Assembly: GCF_910596095.1 (NCBI RefSeq)
Contig: NC_056545.1
Location: 25,443,067-25,507,066 of the forward strand
DNA: 64,000 nt
Direction: 5' to 3'
Origin: Thunnus maccoyii
Taxonomy: Eukaryota; Chordata; Actinopteri; Scombriformes; Scombridae
In this document: piece after piece, positions 1 to 17,400 of the stretch
How positions within the stretch are numbered: the first letter of the stretch is position 1
Layout: each line of letters opens with the position of its first letter
Translations under genes and position numbers: made by a program
Notes under the pieces: generated by a model
Database searches by the model: none
Told to the model about the DNA's origin: nothing
What the model saw: the letters and a program-made list of their open reading frames with translations, nothing else

Positions 1-4339
<4,339 letters not shown>

Positions 4340-4409
4340 ATCAGACTCGTAATCCACAGGGGAATTCCTGATTGTTTACATGATTATAACTGATAATTTT
4401 GCACATTTC

Positions 4410-4415
4410 AATAAA
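4410..4415 (+). terminator. SHPK poly(A) signal
   Basis: AATAAA lies about 70 bases after the SHPK stop codon, giving a very short 3' UTR. It is the first canonical hexamer downstream. The cleavage site itself cannot be seen. Confidence 0.7.
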
Positions 4416-7400
4416 ATACACAGATGTTAAAAAAGTAGTTCCCTCTGAGTTAGGTGTTTGCAGCTCAGCCATCTCCTCCTCATGTCACTTTGCAGTCTGG
4501 AGTTACTTAAGGGGTTGAATCCATAGACCGGTGGAGACCTTGGTATCTGTGCCTTTGTATCTGACTGCACTTGTTGTGGTGTTGCACATACAGGGGCCTG
4601 TATCACAAAGCAAGTTCAACTTAGACTCAGCAACATTGGTAATGTGGATGAGCAGTATCATTCTGGGTTTACCAGTCCAGTTATGAACGCATTTACATGA
4701 AAGAGGCAAAAATTATAATAACAAGTCAATCACATGCAGCATTATCAGAACCCTGACAGAAATATTTAATATGAGATATGAGCTGAAATGAATAAAAAGC
4801 CATAAGCCATGCTTTTTAAATTCCATTGCCTTGTCTTCAACATGTTCAGTGTAACATGTTAAGAGTGATGCGCTTTAAATCAGAGAAAGTAACGTTTTTG
4901 CTGCCACAGCAGACAGAAAAAGTACAGATAGCGTGAACAAAAAAGCCTTGTAGAGAGAAATGAAGGCCTGATGAGGTTTATCTGACTGAAATGTATGTAT
5001 AAGCTCTGAGCTAATTAACAGAGTATGGATTATTTTTCAGTATTCATTTAATTTCCAATTATCATCTCATTGAGTTTAAAAAGATAATACTCAAAGTTGC
5101 CACATGTCATCCTGAGCTGCACTGATGATGTGAGTGTAAAAGCTATTTATTCACTCAGGAATCCTGCAGGGAATTAAAGGAACTTAGTGCAATTAATGTG
5201 CGTCCGTAATCACTGTTCATTATTCTGTCAAAGTGTTGTAGCCGCAGCTGTGTACAGCATGCCTTTTATCTCTACTGTAAAATGATTATCATGGAAAACA
5301 AAGTGGTTTTGCTGATTGATAAAAATGTCATTATGGCTCTCAAGTCTCTATCACTTTACAATGTAAAGTGAGTTTTGCAGCCACCATAGGTTCTCCTACA
5401 CGCTTGGAAGGGGAAGGGTATTCAGTTTGTTGCAATCTGCAACCTTGTCGCTGCAACTAAATCGTCCTTTAATTTTACACTATCAAGGTCTAATTTAGAT
5501 TGCCTGATTACTGCTTTTTCTTTACCTTTTTTGAATTTAAGCTGCTACTCAGTGAGTAACAATATTATTTTACTTTCTGTTGAATGTTATTGTTGCATTC
5601 AGTCTTTGTCATCTTTGTTTTCAAGATGATGTTAATTTTATTAACCATTATAGAATTTGCCTTGCTTCTGCAGTTGGTTTTCGTCATGATTGGTTTCATT
5701 ATTCAGTCTATTAAGAATCAAGAAGATCAAAGTTAGAATTAGAGAGAGGACCTACAGTATTTAATTTAACTATTATTAACTTGCAAAACTTCTATACTTT
5801 GCATCAGATGTGTCAAAACAAATAATGGCAAACCAGGAATATTTCTAGCATCAATGCTGTTGGTGGCTTCATAATTTTCTACAGTCATGAGCATATACAG
5901 TAATTTTTCTACTAGTGAATACAGTTATAAGGCACATGACATGAGTGTTATTAGTGTAGATTTTTCTGTTAATGGGCCAGCAGTTCACTGTATGTGATGT
6001 AATCCTGTTAAAAATAAAGCAGTGTTAATAATTCACATTTGTCTCCCATCTTGAATATTTTAATTATGAATGTCACTGAACTTTAATGTTCTTATTCTAC
6101 TTCTGAGGGGGTGATATATTATATTATATTATGGTGTGCTGACTCAGTTTTTGAATGGAAGGTGCTCTTTACATACAAAATCACACAAGTTCAGAGAAAC
6201 ATTTGGAATGAAGGAGTATCACAGATAAATGTTTGGGTGGTAGGCACCTATTTGGGCCCGTCTAACAGTGAAAAGGGGAAGTCATCTTAAGAAAGGAAAT
6301 AGTCACATCGAATGAACACAGATCTGCCAGCCCACACTGGCAGGCAGTCACAGGACCACAGCAGCCTTGCAAACACACACCCATTGAAGTGAAACCACAA
6401 AGAGGCAGATGAGACACGCAGGAAACATTATAGAATAAAAAAAAAAGAAAAATCGCTTTATGAATATAAAACAGAAGTGACACAAAAAGCGGTGCAAGAA
6501 CGGTAAGTTATTCACTTATGATCAGTTATTTTCAGAGACACAAGGATGTTATATATTTTAAGGAGCCACTGGTCTTTCTTTGAGGGCTGGAAACATCTTC
6601 AGCTTCACTGAGTTACTTAGACAGGAAACTGTGATCAGTATATTCTAAATGTCAGATAATGTATCGTCAATATGTGGTACTCATATGTGGTATTCATGCC
6701 TTTGTGGTATTTTTTGCTGTCTTGGTATGAGCAGAGATGGTCAATACACCCTTTTAAGCACTCAGACTTCCAGTAATGTGCTCTGATATTCTCTAGGGCG
6801 GGTCACTTTATCTCCCACTGGCTTGTTTCTGCTAATCTCTATTACGTTAAGTGTGCATCTCAGGGTGCAGCACAATAGGACTCGCACACCCGGCTTTCTT
6901 CAGGACGCTCCACTGTACTGTTTTTATGTTTTTGACTTGAGGATCAGATAGTGAACAAAGAAGACAATCTGGGACAGGAAGACTTATTGCTGGTGGGTCA
7001 AATGATGTGTTTGGTTTTGTTTAGCAGTTTCTAATGATTATATTGCTTCAGGTCCTGAAGATTATTGGCAAATGTTTTAACAATGTCTAAACATAACATT
7101 TTTTCTGTACACCCTTATTACATGCTGCTGTGATTTATCATACATTTTGTACATTTGAACATATACAGCCATGCTGTAGATTCAGTGCACAGCTTGGATT
7201 GTGGTTGTTTAATGTGTTTAATGAGAAAATAGATTAGCTAAAGATACAGACAGAGGGAACACTGTCTCTCTATAGTCTTTATTAATAACTTGAAGTCTGT
7301 AGCTGGAGTGTTCTATTAAAAAACAGGGCTTATAGACCTAAATGACTGTATGTCATCAATCAATAGACTCATAAATAATGCAGCAGGGTGTGATAACATG

Positions 7401-8472
7401 GATAACATGCAGTGAAAGAAGGCGCTTCTGTACACAGTTTAACATGTACTGCTGTTGATGTGTATGAACATTTTGCAGCTCTGTCTTTAAAATATTGTTG
7501 CTCCACTTTTGTCAGTGAAAGCAAATATTTAATTCATCATTCAGATGTGGTGCAACTAACTGATTATTAAAATGAATTTTATGAACCATTGAAAAATAGA
7601 CTTGTGTAAAAATGGATATGCTTACTTCTACTTTTTCATCCTTTGTTTCTTGCTGTGCTATATATTCCTTGTGTGATGATCAGTTTCCACTGAGTCACTA
7701 ATTCCCCATTTTCTGACAAGAAAAGGGGAACAAGAAGCCACCAAAGATTAGGTTCCTGTTATCCTGAACTATTTTTCATTTATTTTACTAAGTGGTTCTG
7801 TTTCTACTGTAAATAATTTGATTATTCCGCACAGAACTGGCTTACCAGATCAAGTGCTGTCATGGAAATACTCTTATAAATAAACTTCTTTGTTAGTCAC
7901 TTGGGGTGAAACATCACATGTTTGAAAATATTTCTGTGCCTCTAAGGCCAATGACATGCTGCAGAAGTGATCCCCTTGTGGTAAACATGTTTCAGACACA
8001 AATGAGACAAACACACGGTAACTAAAACCACCAACACTTTGTCATGCATTGTTTACAGCAGTGGCTCGCAGCTGTTTTTGGCTTGTGACAGATTGAAATG
8101 AAGCAATGTGCTAGCTGCTACTACTCTCAAATTGATTCAAGTAATTTTTGAGGCAAGGTAAAATGTGTTGCACTAAAGAAGATACAACTGGCTCCTTTGC
8201 ACATTTTAAAAAACTCTTTATTAGTAGTTCTGCAAGCTCCACAGAAAATTTACCTACAATATTTTTCAAATCAAATGAGTAATAAAGGGTAGCTCCCAGC
8301 CTTGTGCACTTTTTAAAATGTAAATATGTGATAGAGAATTAGTGGAATCTGATTAATTAACCACATATGTTTACTCCCTCTAGCACCTCTTGACCTTACA
8401 CTCTTATTATTAATCATTAAATTCCCTTGATCTGTTGTGTCATGTGCATTCATGCCATATTTCCATATGCAG
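4416..8472. other. SHPK-TRPV1 intergenic region, no gene seen
   Basis: AT-rich sequence without a convincing coding exon. It contains one MITE fragment (about 5372-5472) beside a short palindrome (5351-5371). The TRPV1 promoter and any non-coding first exon should lie here, since the first TRPV1 coding exon is preceded by a splice acceptor, but I cannot place them. Confidence 0.7.
5372..5472 (-). repeat. Fragment of fish MITE family A
   Basis: It contains ccaccataggttctcctaca and ttgcaatctgcaacct, the reverse complement of the segment in the full copy at 55161-55541, and ends in a decayed inverted-repeat tip, gtcctttaa. Only the first third of the element remains. Confidence 0.8.
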
Positions 8473-8494
8473 AGCACCTGAGCAAGAGGTGAAG
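8473..8494 (+). other. TRPV1 5' UTR part of first coding exon
   Basis: A splice acceptor (ccatatgcag, AG at 8471-8472) lies just upstream of the ATG at 8495 (context gaagATGG, a good Kozak match). At least one upstream non-coding exon is therefore expected. An in-frame ATG at 8435 lies before this acceptor, inside the intron, and was not used. Confidence 0.6.
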
Positions 8495-11400
8495 ATGGAT
8501 AAATCAGAGATGTTCGGCTTCTCTCTGGAGACAGACGACAGGACGGAGGAGGAGAAATCACGTCATAAAGCTGCAAAAAAGGATGGTCTAGTCTGTGCTT
8601 TGGGTTTGGGGCAGGAGGCGCCCAAAGCTCCCATGGACACTGACTACCAGGAGGAAATGGAGGACAGCAAGCCTCAAATCAGATTCAATCTCAATTTTGA
8701 CAAGTGAGCCTCTCCATGAAGCAGTAATATGATTTCTGCCTTTTTTATTACTCATTAGACCCCCGGGTGCTGAGCATCATAAAGTATGACTGCTGTGACT
8801 GTATGTATGACTGTGTGAAGCTGCTTGACCTTTTGACCCACACAAATCTTTTGTAACCCAGTCGACTGTAAAACATATTTTGTTTACAGAGGAATTCGAG
8901 GTGAGAAGCAGCATGATAAGAAGAGAGACAGCAAGACATTTAACATCGATACGTTGTTTGAAGCAGTGGCCAACAGGGATGTCAAAAAGCTGGACGGCCT
9001 GCACCAGTATCTACAACAAAACATGAAGAAACTGTCTGACTCCTTGTGTGAGTGTGAACAGTCCCACAGTGCAACAGCTGCAGCTAACAGTAAACTGCTG
9101 ACTTGTAAGGTAACTCTCTAAATGTGTGGTTACACCTGCAGACCAGTCCTACGGTAAGACCGCCCTGATGAAGGCTTTGCTGCACCTCAGAGACGGCAAG
9201 AACGAGACGGTGGAATTATTAATCGACATCTCAGAGAAGATGGGCGACATTAAAGAGTTTGTGAATGCAGCTTACACAAACGGCTACTATGAAGGTAAAC
9301 TTTTTTCTGTGAATCTCAGAGCTTAAATTTGACTTAATCCTCTCTTGTCTGACTATGTGCATCTCTGCCTGCTGTGACAATATTCTTTAAAACAACTTTT
9401 TCCATTACTCTCTTTGTTTTTTTAGACACAACAAAGTAATTGCAGTTTTTCCAGTTATTGCCGGACTGAAACCTAACTATGATAAATGTGCTGTGTTACA
9501 AATGAGGTCTCTGAAGGAAACAATTTTGAGCTCTGTGGTGATCTGCCATTAAAATGGTCGGATGGCCCAATAGATGTCCTAGTTATACATCTCCCTGAAA
9601 ACATGGAACACATTACAAAGGAAAACTTCAATAGAAAGTTAGATATAGTTGACAGAAAAAGTTTGGACAATAGCTAATTTAACTTTATATGGAAAAATAA
9701 CAGTGATAAACTCTAAACTCTAAAATTCCTCAGTTTATCTATATTCTCATGTCATTACCTTCCCCGGGAGACAAGCTGTTTAAAAAATATGAACAGAATG
9801 TGTTCAGTTTTTCATGGGGCGGTAAGCCAGACAAGATAAAAAGAGCTTATCTATATAATGATTACAAACATGGTGGACTTAAATTGTTAAACCTTAAGGC
9901 ACTCAACTTTGCATTAAAAGCATCTGTTATGCCTGACTTTAGTTTAAATCCGCAGTGGTTTTCAGCAAAGTGACTGATGTCTGTTCATCCTCTGCTCCAT
10001 AAAGAACTTGATCTGATCTACGACATTAAAGAGAAAGTCATTTCCAGACTTATAAGGTTTTTTGGAAGGTCCTTGTCAGCTGGTTTTAATACCAATATCA
10101 TCAAGCAGAATCCTGTTATGAAAGCCAAGTGTTATGAATTATTTTGATGATGAGCAGAACGAGCCTATTAATTATTGAATTAATATTTGAAAAAGGAATG
10201 TCTTATGATGATCTTATAGAAGTGTACTGTTATATTTGTGACTCTCTTACATATAATCAACTCGGGCAGTTATACCACAGACCTGAGGGGTTTTCTTTCA
10301 AGCTGCATAAAGGAAAAGCCTGGTTTATTTTGATAAGCCTCGTTAATTTATGTGAGAGTTCCTGTTCCATCTCTGTGGCTTATATGAATTCCCGCTCAGT
10401 AACCATGACAACTTATACAGCAGAACCAGGCTAACTGTCATTGGCTTAATTTAGCTGCGTGTCAAAGAATGTCCGACGGGCGGAAACAGTCTCCCAAAAC
10501 ACGGTTCCGCCAACTGTCTTTTCCCGCTCGCCTCCCTTTTATCATGTCCGTGCTCGCAAACATAAAATGGAAGAACTGTGAGAGACTTTTACAAAAATAC
10601 CTATTTCAGTTAATCCCCATTTCATTCATGGTCACCTTTGTTTGTTTGGAGTGAACATTTTATTTAAAAGCTTAGCATCTATAATTTAAGAAATAAAAGT
10701 GTGTCAACGTTGTTTTGAAGTTATTGATTATTTATTCATTCGCTCAATTTGTTCAATGTGAATACAAAAAGGAAATTAAATAAAGTCCAAACCATGACCA
10801 TCTGCTGTATTTAAATTTATACAGTGGCAACTGCTTAAAGTGATCATAGTTACAGTGATCAGCTCAAAAAGATCAAAAAGCTAAAGACAGAAATCATTCA
10901 TATACAAAATTAATGCTGTTTAAATAATCCGCCTATAGTAATCAAGTAGTCCACTTACAGTGTTCATTTTGGATGTCTTCATACATGACAACATATGGAA
11001 AAACATTTTAAAACTACGGTAATTTTTAAAAAATTTATTTATTTTTATTATTTATTTTTTTAACTTTACTCCCATGATATGTGGCTGCGGTACCATTATT
11101 GCCCACCTGAGGCTGGTCCTGAGTGCACACTGCAATCACGATTGAAACAGAAAGTCATTTTCTCTCAATGACAAACGTAGACTCCAAGAAGCTTATGACA
11201 TTAAAAGGGGGAAAAGAAATCTAAGGAAAGGATCACTGCTCTCTTCGCCACCACCATGGTGTTCATCCCTCCAGTAGAGTTCCAGAGACTGTAGAATCAG
11301 TGCCAAGGCTGATGAACACCATTCTTCAAAAAGATATCCCCTCATCTGGTGTTTTGATGATGGTGGTGGAGAGCGCTGTCTAACATGTCAGTCCAAAATC

Positions 11401-14400
11401 TCCCATAGATGTTCAATTGGGTTGAGATCTGGTGACTGTGAAGGCCATAACATATGACTCACATCATTTTCATGCTCATCAAACCATTGAGTGACCCCTC
11501 GCACCCTGTGAATTGGGGCATTGTTATCCTGGAAGAGACCTCTCTCATTGGGATAGAAATGTTTCATCATAGGATAAAGGTGATGACTCAGAACAACTTT
11601 GTATTGATTTGCAGTGACCCTTCCCTCTGAGGGGACAAGTGGACCCAAACCATGCCAGCAAAACCATGCCCCCCCACAACATAACAGACCAACCAGATCC
11701 TCTCACTGTAGGGGTCAAGCACTCAGACCTGTACCAGTTTTTCCTTTGATTTGCCACCCGTCCGTATATGAATATGTGTGCACGAGTTGTATGTATATGG
11801 ATATGAATCTACCCTACCACTGTTTTTTTTCTACTCTCTTTTTTTTCTAATATGTTGTTGTTGGTGTTGGTGACACTTAATATTTTCGTTTTATATGTAT
11901 GTGTATGTATTCTTTGTGTAATAATATTTTTTTTAATGATAATTAGAGATAAAAGTAATTGTATTGAGAGATTATAAAGAAATATGATCTGCTCTCTGAT
12001 ATGTACTGATGTGTGACTCTGACAGGCCAGACTGCTCTCCACATAGCCATCGAGAGGAGAAGTATTCCCTATGTCAGCCTTCTGGTCAGTAAAGGAGCAG
12101 ACGTCCACGCCAAAGCATGCGGGAAATTCTTCCAGCCACATGACGGCCCCAACTTCTACTTTGGTGAGTGGATGCTGCTGCAGACAGGAGCGCCCTCCTC
12201 TGGATCCTCACACAAAGATCATTGGTTATTGGTTAACATTATTAGTTAATGCTACTGCAGAGAGTACTGTACAACAAAATTATCCTGTAGCATTCAGACT
12301 ATCACAGGGTCATAGGGTGCTATTTTCTTCAGCACAAAAAGACCCTTTTAAGGGTACTCACTTAAAAGGGTACTCCAGTGATTTAGTATTGCACCTCCGT
12401 ACAGTTGGGTACTCATAAGGGACAAATTTTTAAAAATGGTCAAAATTGATGCTACAGGTTGAGATTTGACATTTTTAGCCTTAATCCCAAACTGAGATGC
12501 CCCTGATGTCATCATCAAGATTATTTTTTTAGACTTTGGAGAGCTCCCTTCAGAGCAACAGAGGATGTTGCACAAGCCTGTTTTCACAGGCTGAGTAGTA
12601 CTCGTCGTGACAAGTAAACTAAACCGTGTGTAAAATTGGTGGGGTGCCCCTTTTAAAGTATGTATGATGTTGAGAGGGTAGTGCAGTTGTCCTCTTTGCT
12701 CCTTTTTAAATTCATATCAACACCACCAACAACTGTTGATACGTATTGATGCATGTGTGCATGTCTGTCCTTGCACAGAGTGCTGTACAAATATGCAGAA
12801 TTTCTGATTTATCTTGGTTCATTTACTGATTTACACCCAGAATCTCAAATCTGGAACATAGACTGCAAAGTCATGTAGGTAACTTGTATATATGACTTGT
12901 AAACCTGCTTCTTGGAAAAGACCCTTGGTAGAACACAAGATATATACAATGGACAAAAGTGGACAAAAATGTATAAGGTACCTTTAATATATGGGTAAAT
13001 ATTGTCAAATATTTTCTTAATTGAATCAGTGATAATATTATATCTTTTGTTCATAAACCGTAACAAAAATTTGTCATTGTCAAAGCCCTGCTGTGAAAGG
13101 TCATACTTATACTTTGATGAACTGAATGTAGATTCATTTGAAACATTTTGACAGCATACACCATAATGCTTTTTAATTAGTTCTGCAGAAAAAAAACTGT
13201 AAAAAAATGCTGCCACTGAAGGGCCTCCCTCTTTGTGTTGTCTCCAGGTGAGTTACCTCTGTCCCTGGCAGCCTGCACCAACCAGCCTGACATGGTGGAC
13301 TTCCTGATGAAGAACGAGTACCAGCAAGCGGACGTACAGCTGGCAGACTCTCATGGCAATACAGTGCTGCACGCTCTGGTGGTGGTGGCCGACAACACCA
13401 CGGAGAATACAGAATTCATCACCAACATGTACGACCGCATCCTCAAGACCACCGCCCAACTGCATCCGAAGCTGAAGCTGGAGGACATCGAGAACCACAA
13501 TGGGCTGACGCCTCTCAAGCTGGCTGCTAAGACTGGCAAGAGCGGGGTAAAATGCTACAGGTTGATATGAGGATATCTGCAGGGCCAGAACAGACATGAC
13601 TGGATTGAAATGCCAGAGGCACAAATGTACTACAGGGCCCCCGTCTCCACTGATAATTCAAATGGTTGTGTTGTGTTGGTTCCTGTGAGTTTCTGGGTTG
13701 AGATTTTGAGACACTTGTTAGGATTGAAGTAGAAACATGTTTCACAGTTTTCGTTATGAGAAACTATTGTTTTCATGCCACATGATGGTCCAGGGGGCCT
13801 GTACGCCTGCATCACTTTCCCTGTTGGTAATTCAGGCATAAACATCTTAATTTCTTGAGGCAAAATGAATAATCCAATGAATTGAAACTATAGATATGAA
13901 GAAAGTAGAATCTTACACAAGTCTGCAATTTCAGTAAAGTGGATTACCGGTATTCATTTTGCCTTGATGTACTATCTGGATGCATGAGAATGAACCTTCA
14001 CAGAAATCTTTTGTTTTGGCTTTCCTTCTGTTTGTCTGCAGCTTTTTTCGCACATCCTGCAACGGGAGTTTCATGAGTGCGACACCAAACATTTGTCCCG
14101 TAAATTCACAGAGTGGGTCTACGGGCCAGTCCACTGCTCCCTGTACGACCTGGCCTCTGTGGATTCGTACGAGGACAACTCAGTCTTGGAGATCCTGATC
14201 AACAGCAGTGACATTCCTGTGAGTCCTGGTATTATAAGCCCTGTCAGAGGAGCTACTGTCGTTATTGCGTACTCAAACATCTGTCTCCCCCTGTCTCCTC
14301 TCAGAACCGTCATGAGATGCTGCAGACGGAGCCTCTGAGCCGACTGCTGGAGGCAAAGTGGAAGATGTTTGCAGGTCGAATTTTTTTCTTCAATTTCCTG

Positions 14401-17400
14401 GTCTACCTCCTGTATCTGATCATCTTCACTCTGGTGGCCTACAATAAGAAAGGAGGACAGGTGAAACTGTGTGATTGATCAGGTTGGTGATCCCAAATGG
14501 ACTTGTGAAAATGTTACTGATTTTTGTTCTCGGCCCTGCAGCCACCATTTCCCCTCAAGTACGACCGGATGGACTACCTGTATGTTTTGGGTCAGCTACT
14601 GACAGCGCTGGCAAACTGCTTTTTCTTTGTTATGGGGGTACGTTGGTGCTCTTGTGCTTTAATTTTATATTACCACCTTGTGGAAGTAAGTGCTCCCCTT
14701 ATATGAAACTTCTTCTATCTCCAGATAATAGACATGAAGAGGAAACGCCCAAAGATGCAGACGTTGCTGATTGACGGATATTATGAGATTCTTTTGTAAG
14801 TAGTAATGCTTATTTCTCAGACATGGTCAAAATTAAAGCTGCCCTGTGGAGTTGCAACTTACAAAAACAAGTTATTTTTACGTTCAGTGTTTTTCACCAA
14901 AATGCATTGTCTGTGTTCTTGAGGTCTAGCAAACATTTTGAATGCTTTCCCTTCCACATAAAACATTTACAAAACTGATTTTTTGAATATATGAAATTGT
15001 TCAATGTTAACATTCATGATTGCTAGCAATTGGTTTTCTTCTTCACACAAAAGCAGTGGCGGAAAGGTGTGTTGTATCGTCCATGTGTGTCCATAGAAAA
15101 ATAAAAAGAGTAAAAACATGCTCCATAGCGCTACAGGTGGTCAGAAGAAAAGTTGTGTTTCACTGCCATCTCTGGTTCAAATCTTCAAGTCTGTTTCACC
15201 TGGATGTGGTCAGAAATGCACCTTGTCCACACCTAGCAGTGATGTCACAGTGTACTGACACACCCTGAAGTACACTTTTACATCACTGCAGTGAGGTGAG
15301 AAGTTTAATGAGATTTAATGTGGCTTTTTTGTGACCATTTTTTAAAGTTAGTTTCCACACTATTCACACAGAACAACACAAACATTCATAGAAGACATGA
15401 ATACAATTAATGACATATAAATGCAAGATAAAAAGAAAATATAATTGAATGAGAAGACACAAAATACAGGAATGGAGAAAAAGACATGTGACTCATCCAC
15501 CTCAACCCACCCCTCTTGCTACTTTGCACTTCATAGAAACTTGAAACTTCTTTAACAAAAAATTAATTTGCAAATAGATTTTAACTAAATAAGCAGCTCT
15601 TGCCTCATGTGTAATCAACATTTCTATAACTAAAGAACTGTCCACTGTTTGATGTATGAACAATGCAATGATTTTCTTAGCTGCAGTCAATCCAGAGAAG
15701 GGGAACTTCTTTTGATACTTTTGAACTTCATTCCATTAATTGTCCCTGTAAACCATGTCAATGAGTGAGCAAACACAATACCAGAGCGCTGGAACTGGCT
15801 CATCTAAATGCAATGCAGCTGCCACTAATGTTATTAATTCCACCTGTGCTGCACAAATCAAAAATGTCAGCTATTAAAAGGGGTATATAGTTAGTGATTG
15901 TAACTGTACAAAGTTAAAGTAATATTGCACCACTTTTCCACTTTTCCAATTAATAGTCTGACCATACTTTAATAAATCTACATGGTGTTGGTTTATGACA
16001 CTCGCATTCACCAAGAATTGAACCTTCCACATTCATACTACAATCAATTGAAATACACAGGTGATCTATTTTTCACTAGTTGTGTGATTAAACCAGTTGG
16101 CTGCACCAGTGATGATTTAAGTGTGTTAATACTTATGCAAACATGCATTCTCTGATTAATTTAGGTCACTTTGTAAAGATCTGTTTTCCCTTTGACATTG
16201 AAGGGTGTTTTCTGTTTATAAAACTTGAAATTGTTTTATTGAGTTGGATTTATTGAACAGCACAGACTGGTGACATGTAACTGCTTCAGATGATGTGAGG
16301 ATGAATTCTTCCTTCAAAACATGTCATTTAATTTTCTTATTGTTCACACACTGTACAGTACAATATCAGACGAATCTTGCTGTAGCCTCATGTTTTACAG
16401 TACAGATTTCTCTGCTGTTTAAAGTTTTGTGCAGGCTGTCCTCTTCCTGATCTCAGCTGGACTGTATCTGGGTGGGCATCAGCAGTACCTCGGCTTCCTG
16501 GTGCTGTGTCTCGCTCTCAGCTGGGTGAATCTGCTCTACTTCTCCAGGGGCAACAGACATATGGGCATCTACAGCGTCATGATACAGAAGGTTTGTCCAC
16601 ACAGGTCTCACAGCACCACACTGAACATCACAGTGATCAGTCTGATCCCTTTGACTGTCTCTCTTCTCCTTTGCAGATGATCCTCAGCGATATCCTGCGC
16701 TTTCTTTTTGTCTACATTGTTTTCCTCTTTGGATTTTCAGCAGGTATTTCATTTTCTCCTCTGTAAAGTGAAAAAAATAATTCAAAAAGACATCTACTAC
16801 TCTCACACTTGAAGATATAACTCACAAGGTGATATAATCAAGTTTTTACTCATTTGAAAAGTAGCACCATCCCACATTTAAGATCTATTACTTTCCATAA
16901 CAAGTAAAGGGCATTTTGAGATATAAACATGTCATAACACTGCTGTTGTCAACATGCCATGAACGGAGGATGTACTGTATTTAATCTGCTTCTTCTCGTC
17001 TCCTGTCACAGCGGTGGTCACCCTGCTGACCTGCCCTGCAAAAAGGGGGCGCTTCTTAAGTACCGTCAGCCCTGATAAGAACTGTGTAAACGCCGACTTC
17101 AGAACCATCTCCAACACTACGCTGCAGCTCTTCAAGTTCACCATCGGCATGGGCGACATGGAGTTCACAGAGGACTACCAGTACACAGAGGTTTTCTATA
17201 TTCTCCTCATCGGCTACATCATACTTACCTACATCCTACTGCTCAACATGCTCATCGCCCTCATGAACCGCACTGTGGAGAAGATCACCATGGAGAGTAC
17301 CAGCATCTGGAAGCTGCAGGTGAGGCGACCAGGGGGCCCTGTGATCAAGTGTCTATTTCAAGGCAGCTGTGGTTTGATGTGGTAGCGTGATTTCAACTTG

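Noticed and set aside
8435..8494. Upstream ATG for TRPV1 at 8435
   Set aside because: It lies before the splice acceptor at 8471-8472 and so in intron. The ATG at 8495 has a better context.
10469..10654. 61-codon frame after the LINE fragment
   Set aside because: No clear match to the reverse transcriptase; could not be assigned to the LINE or to a gene.
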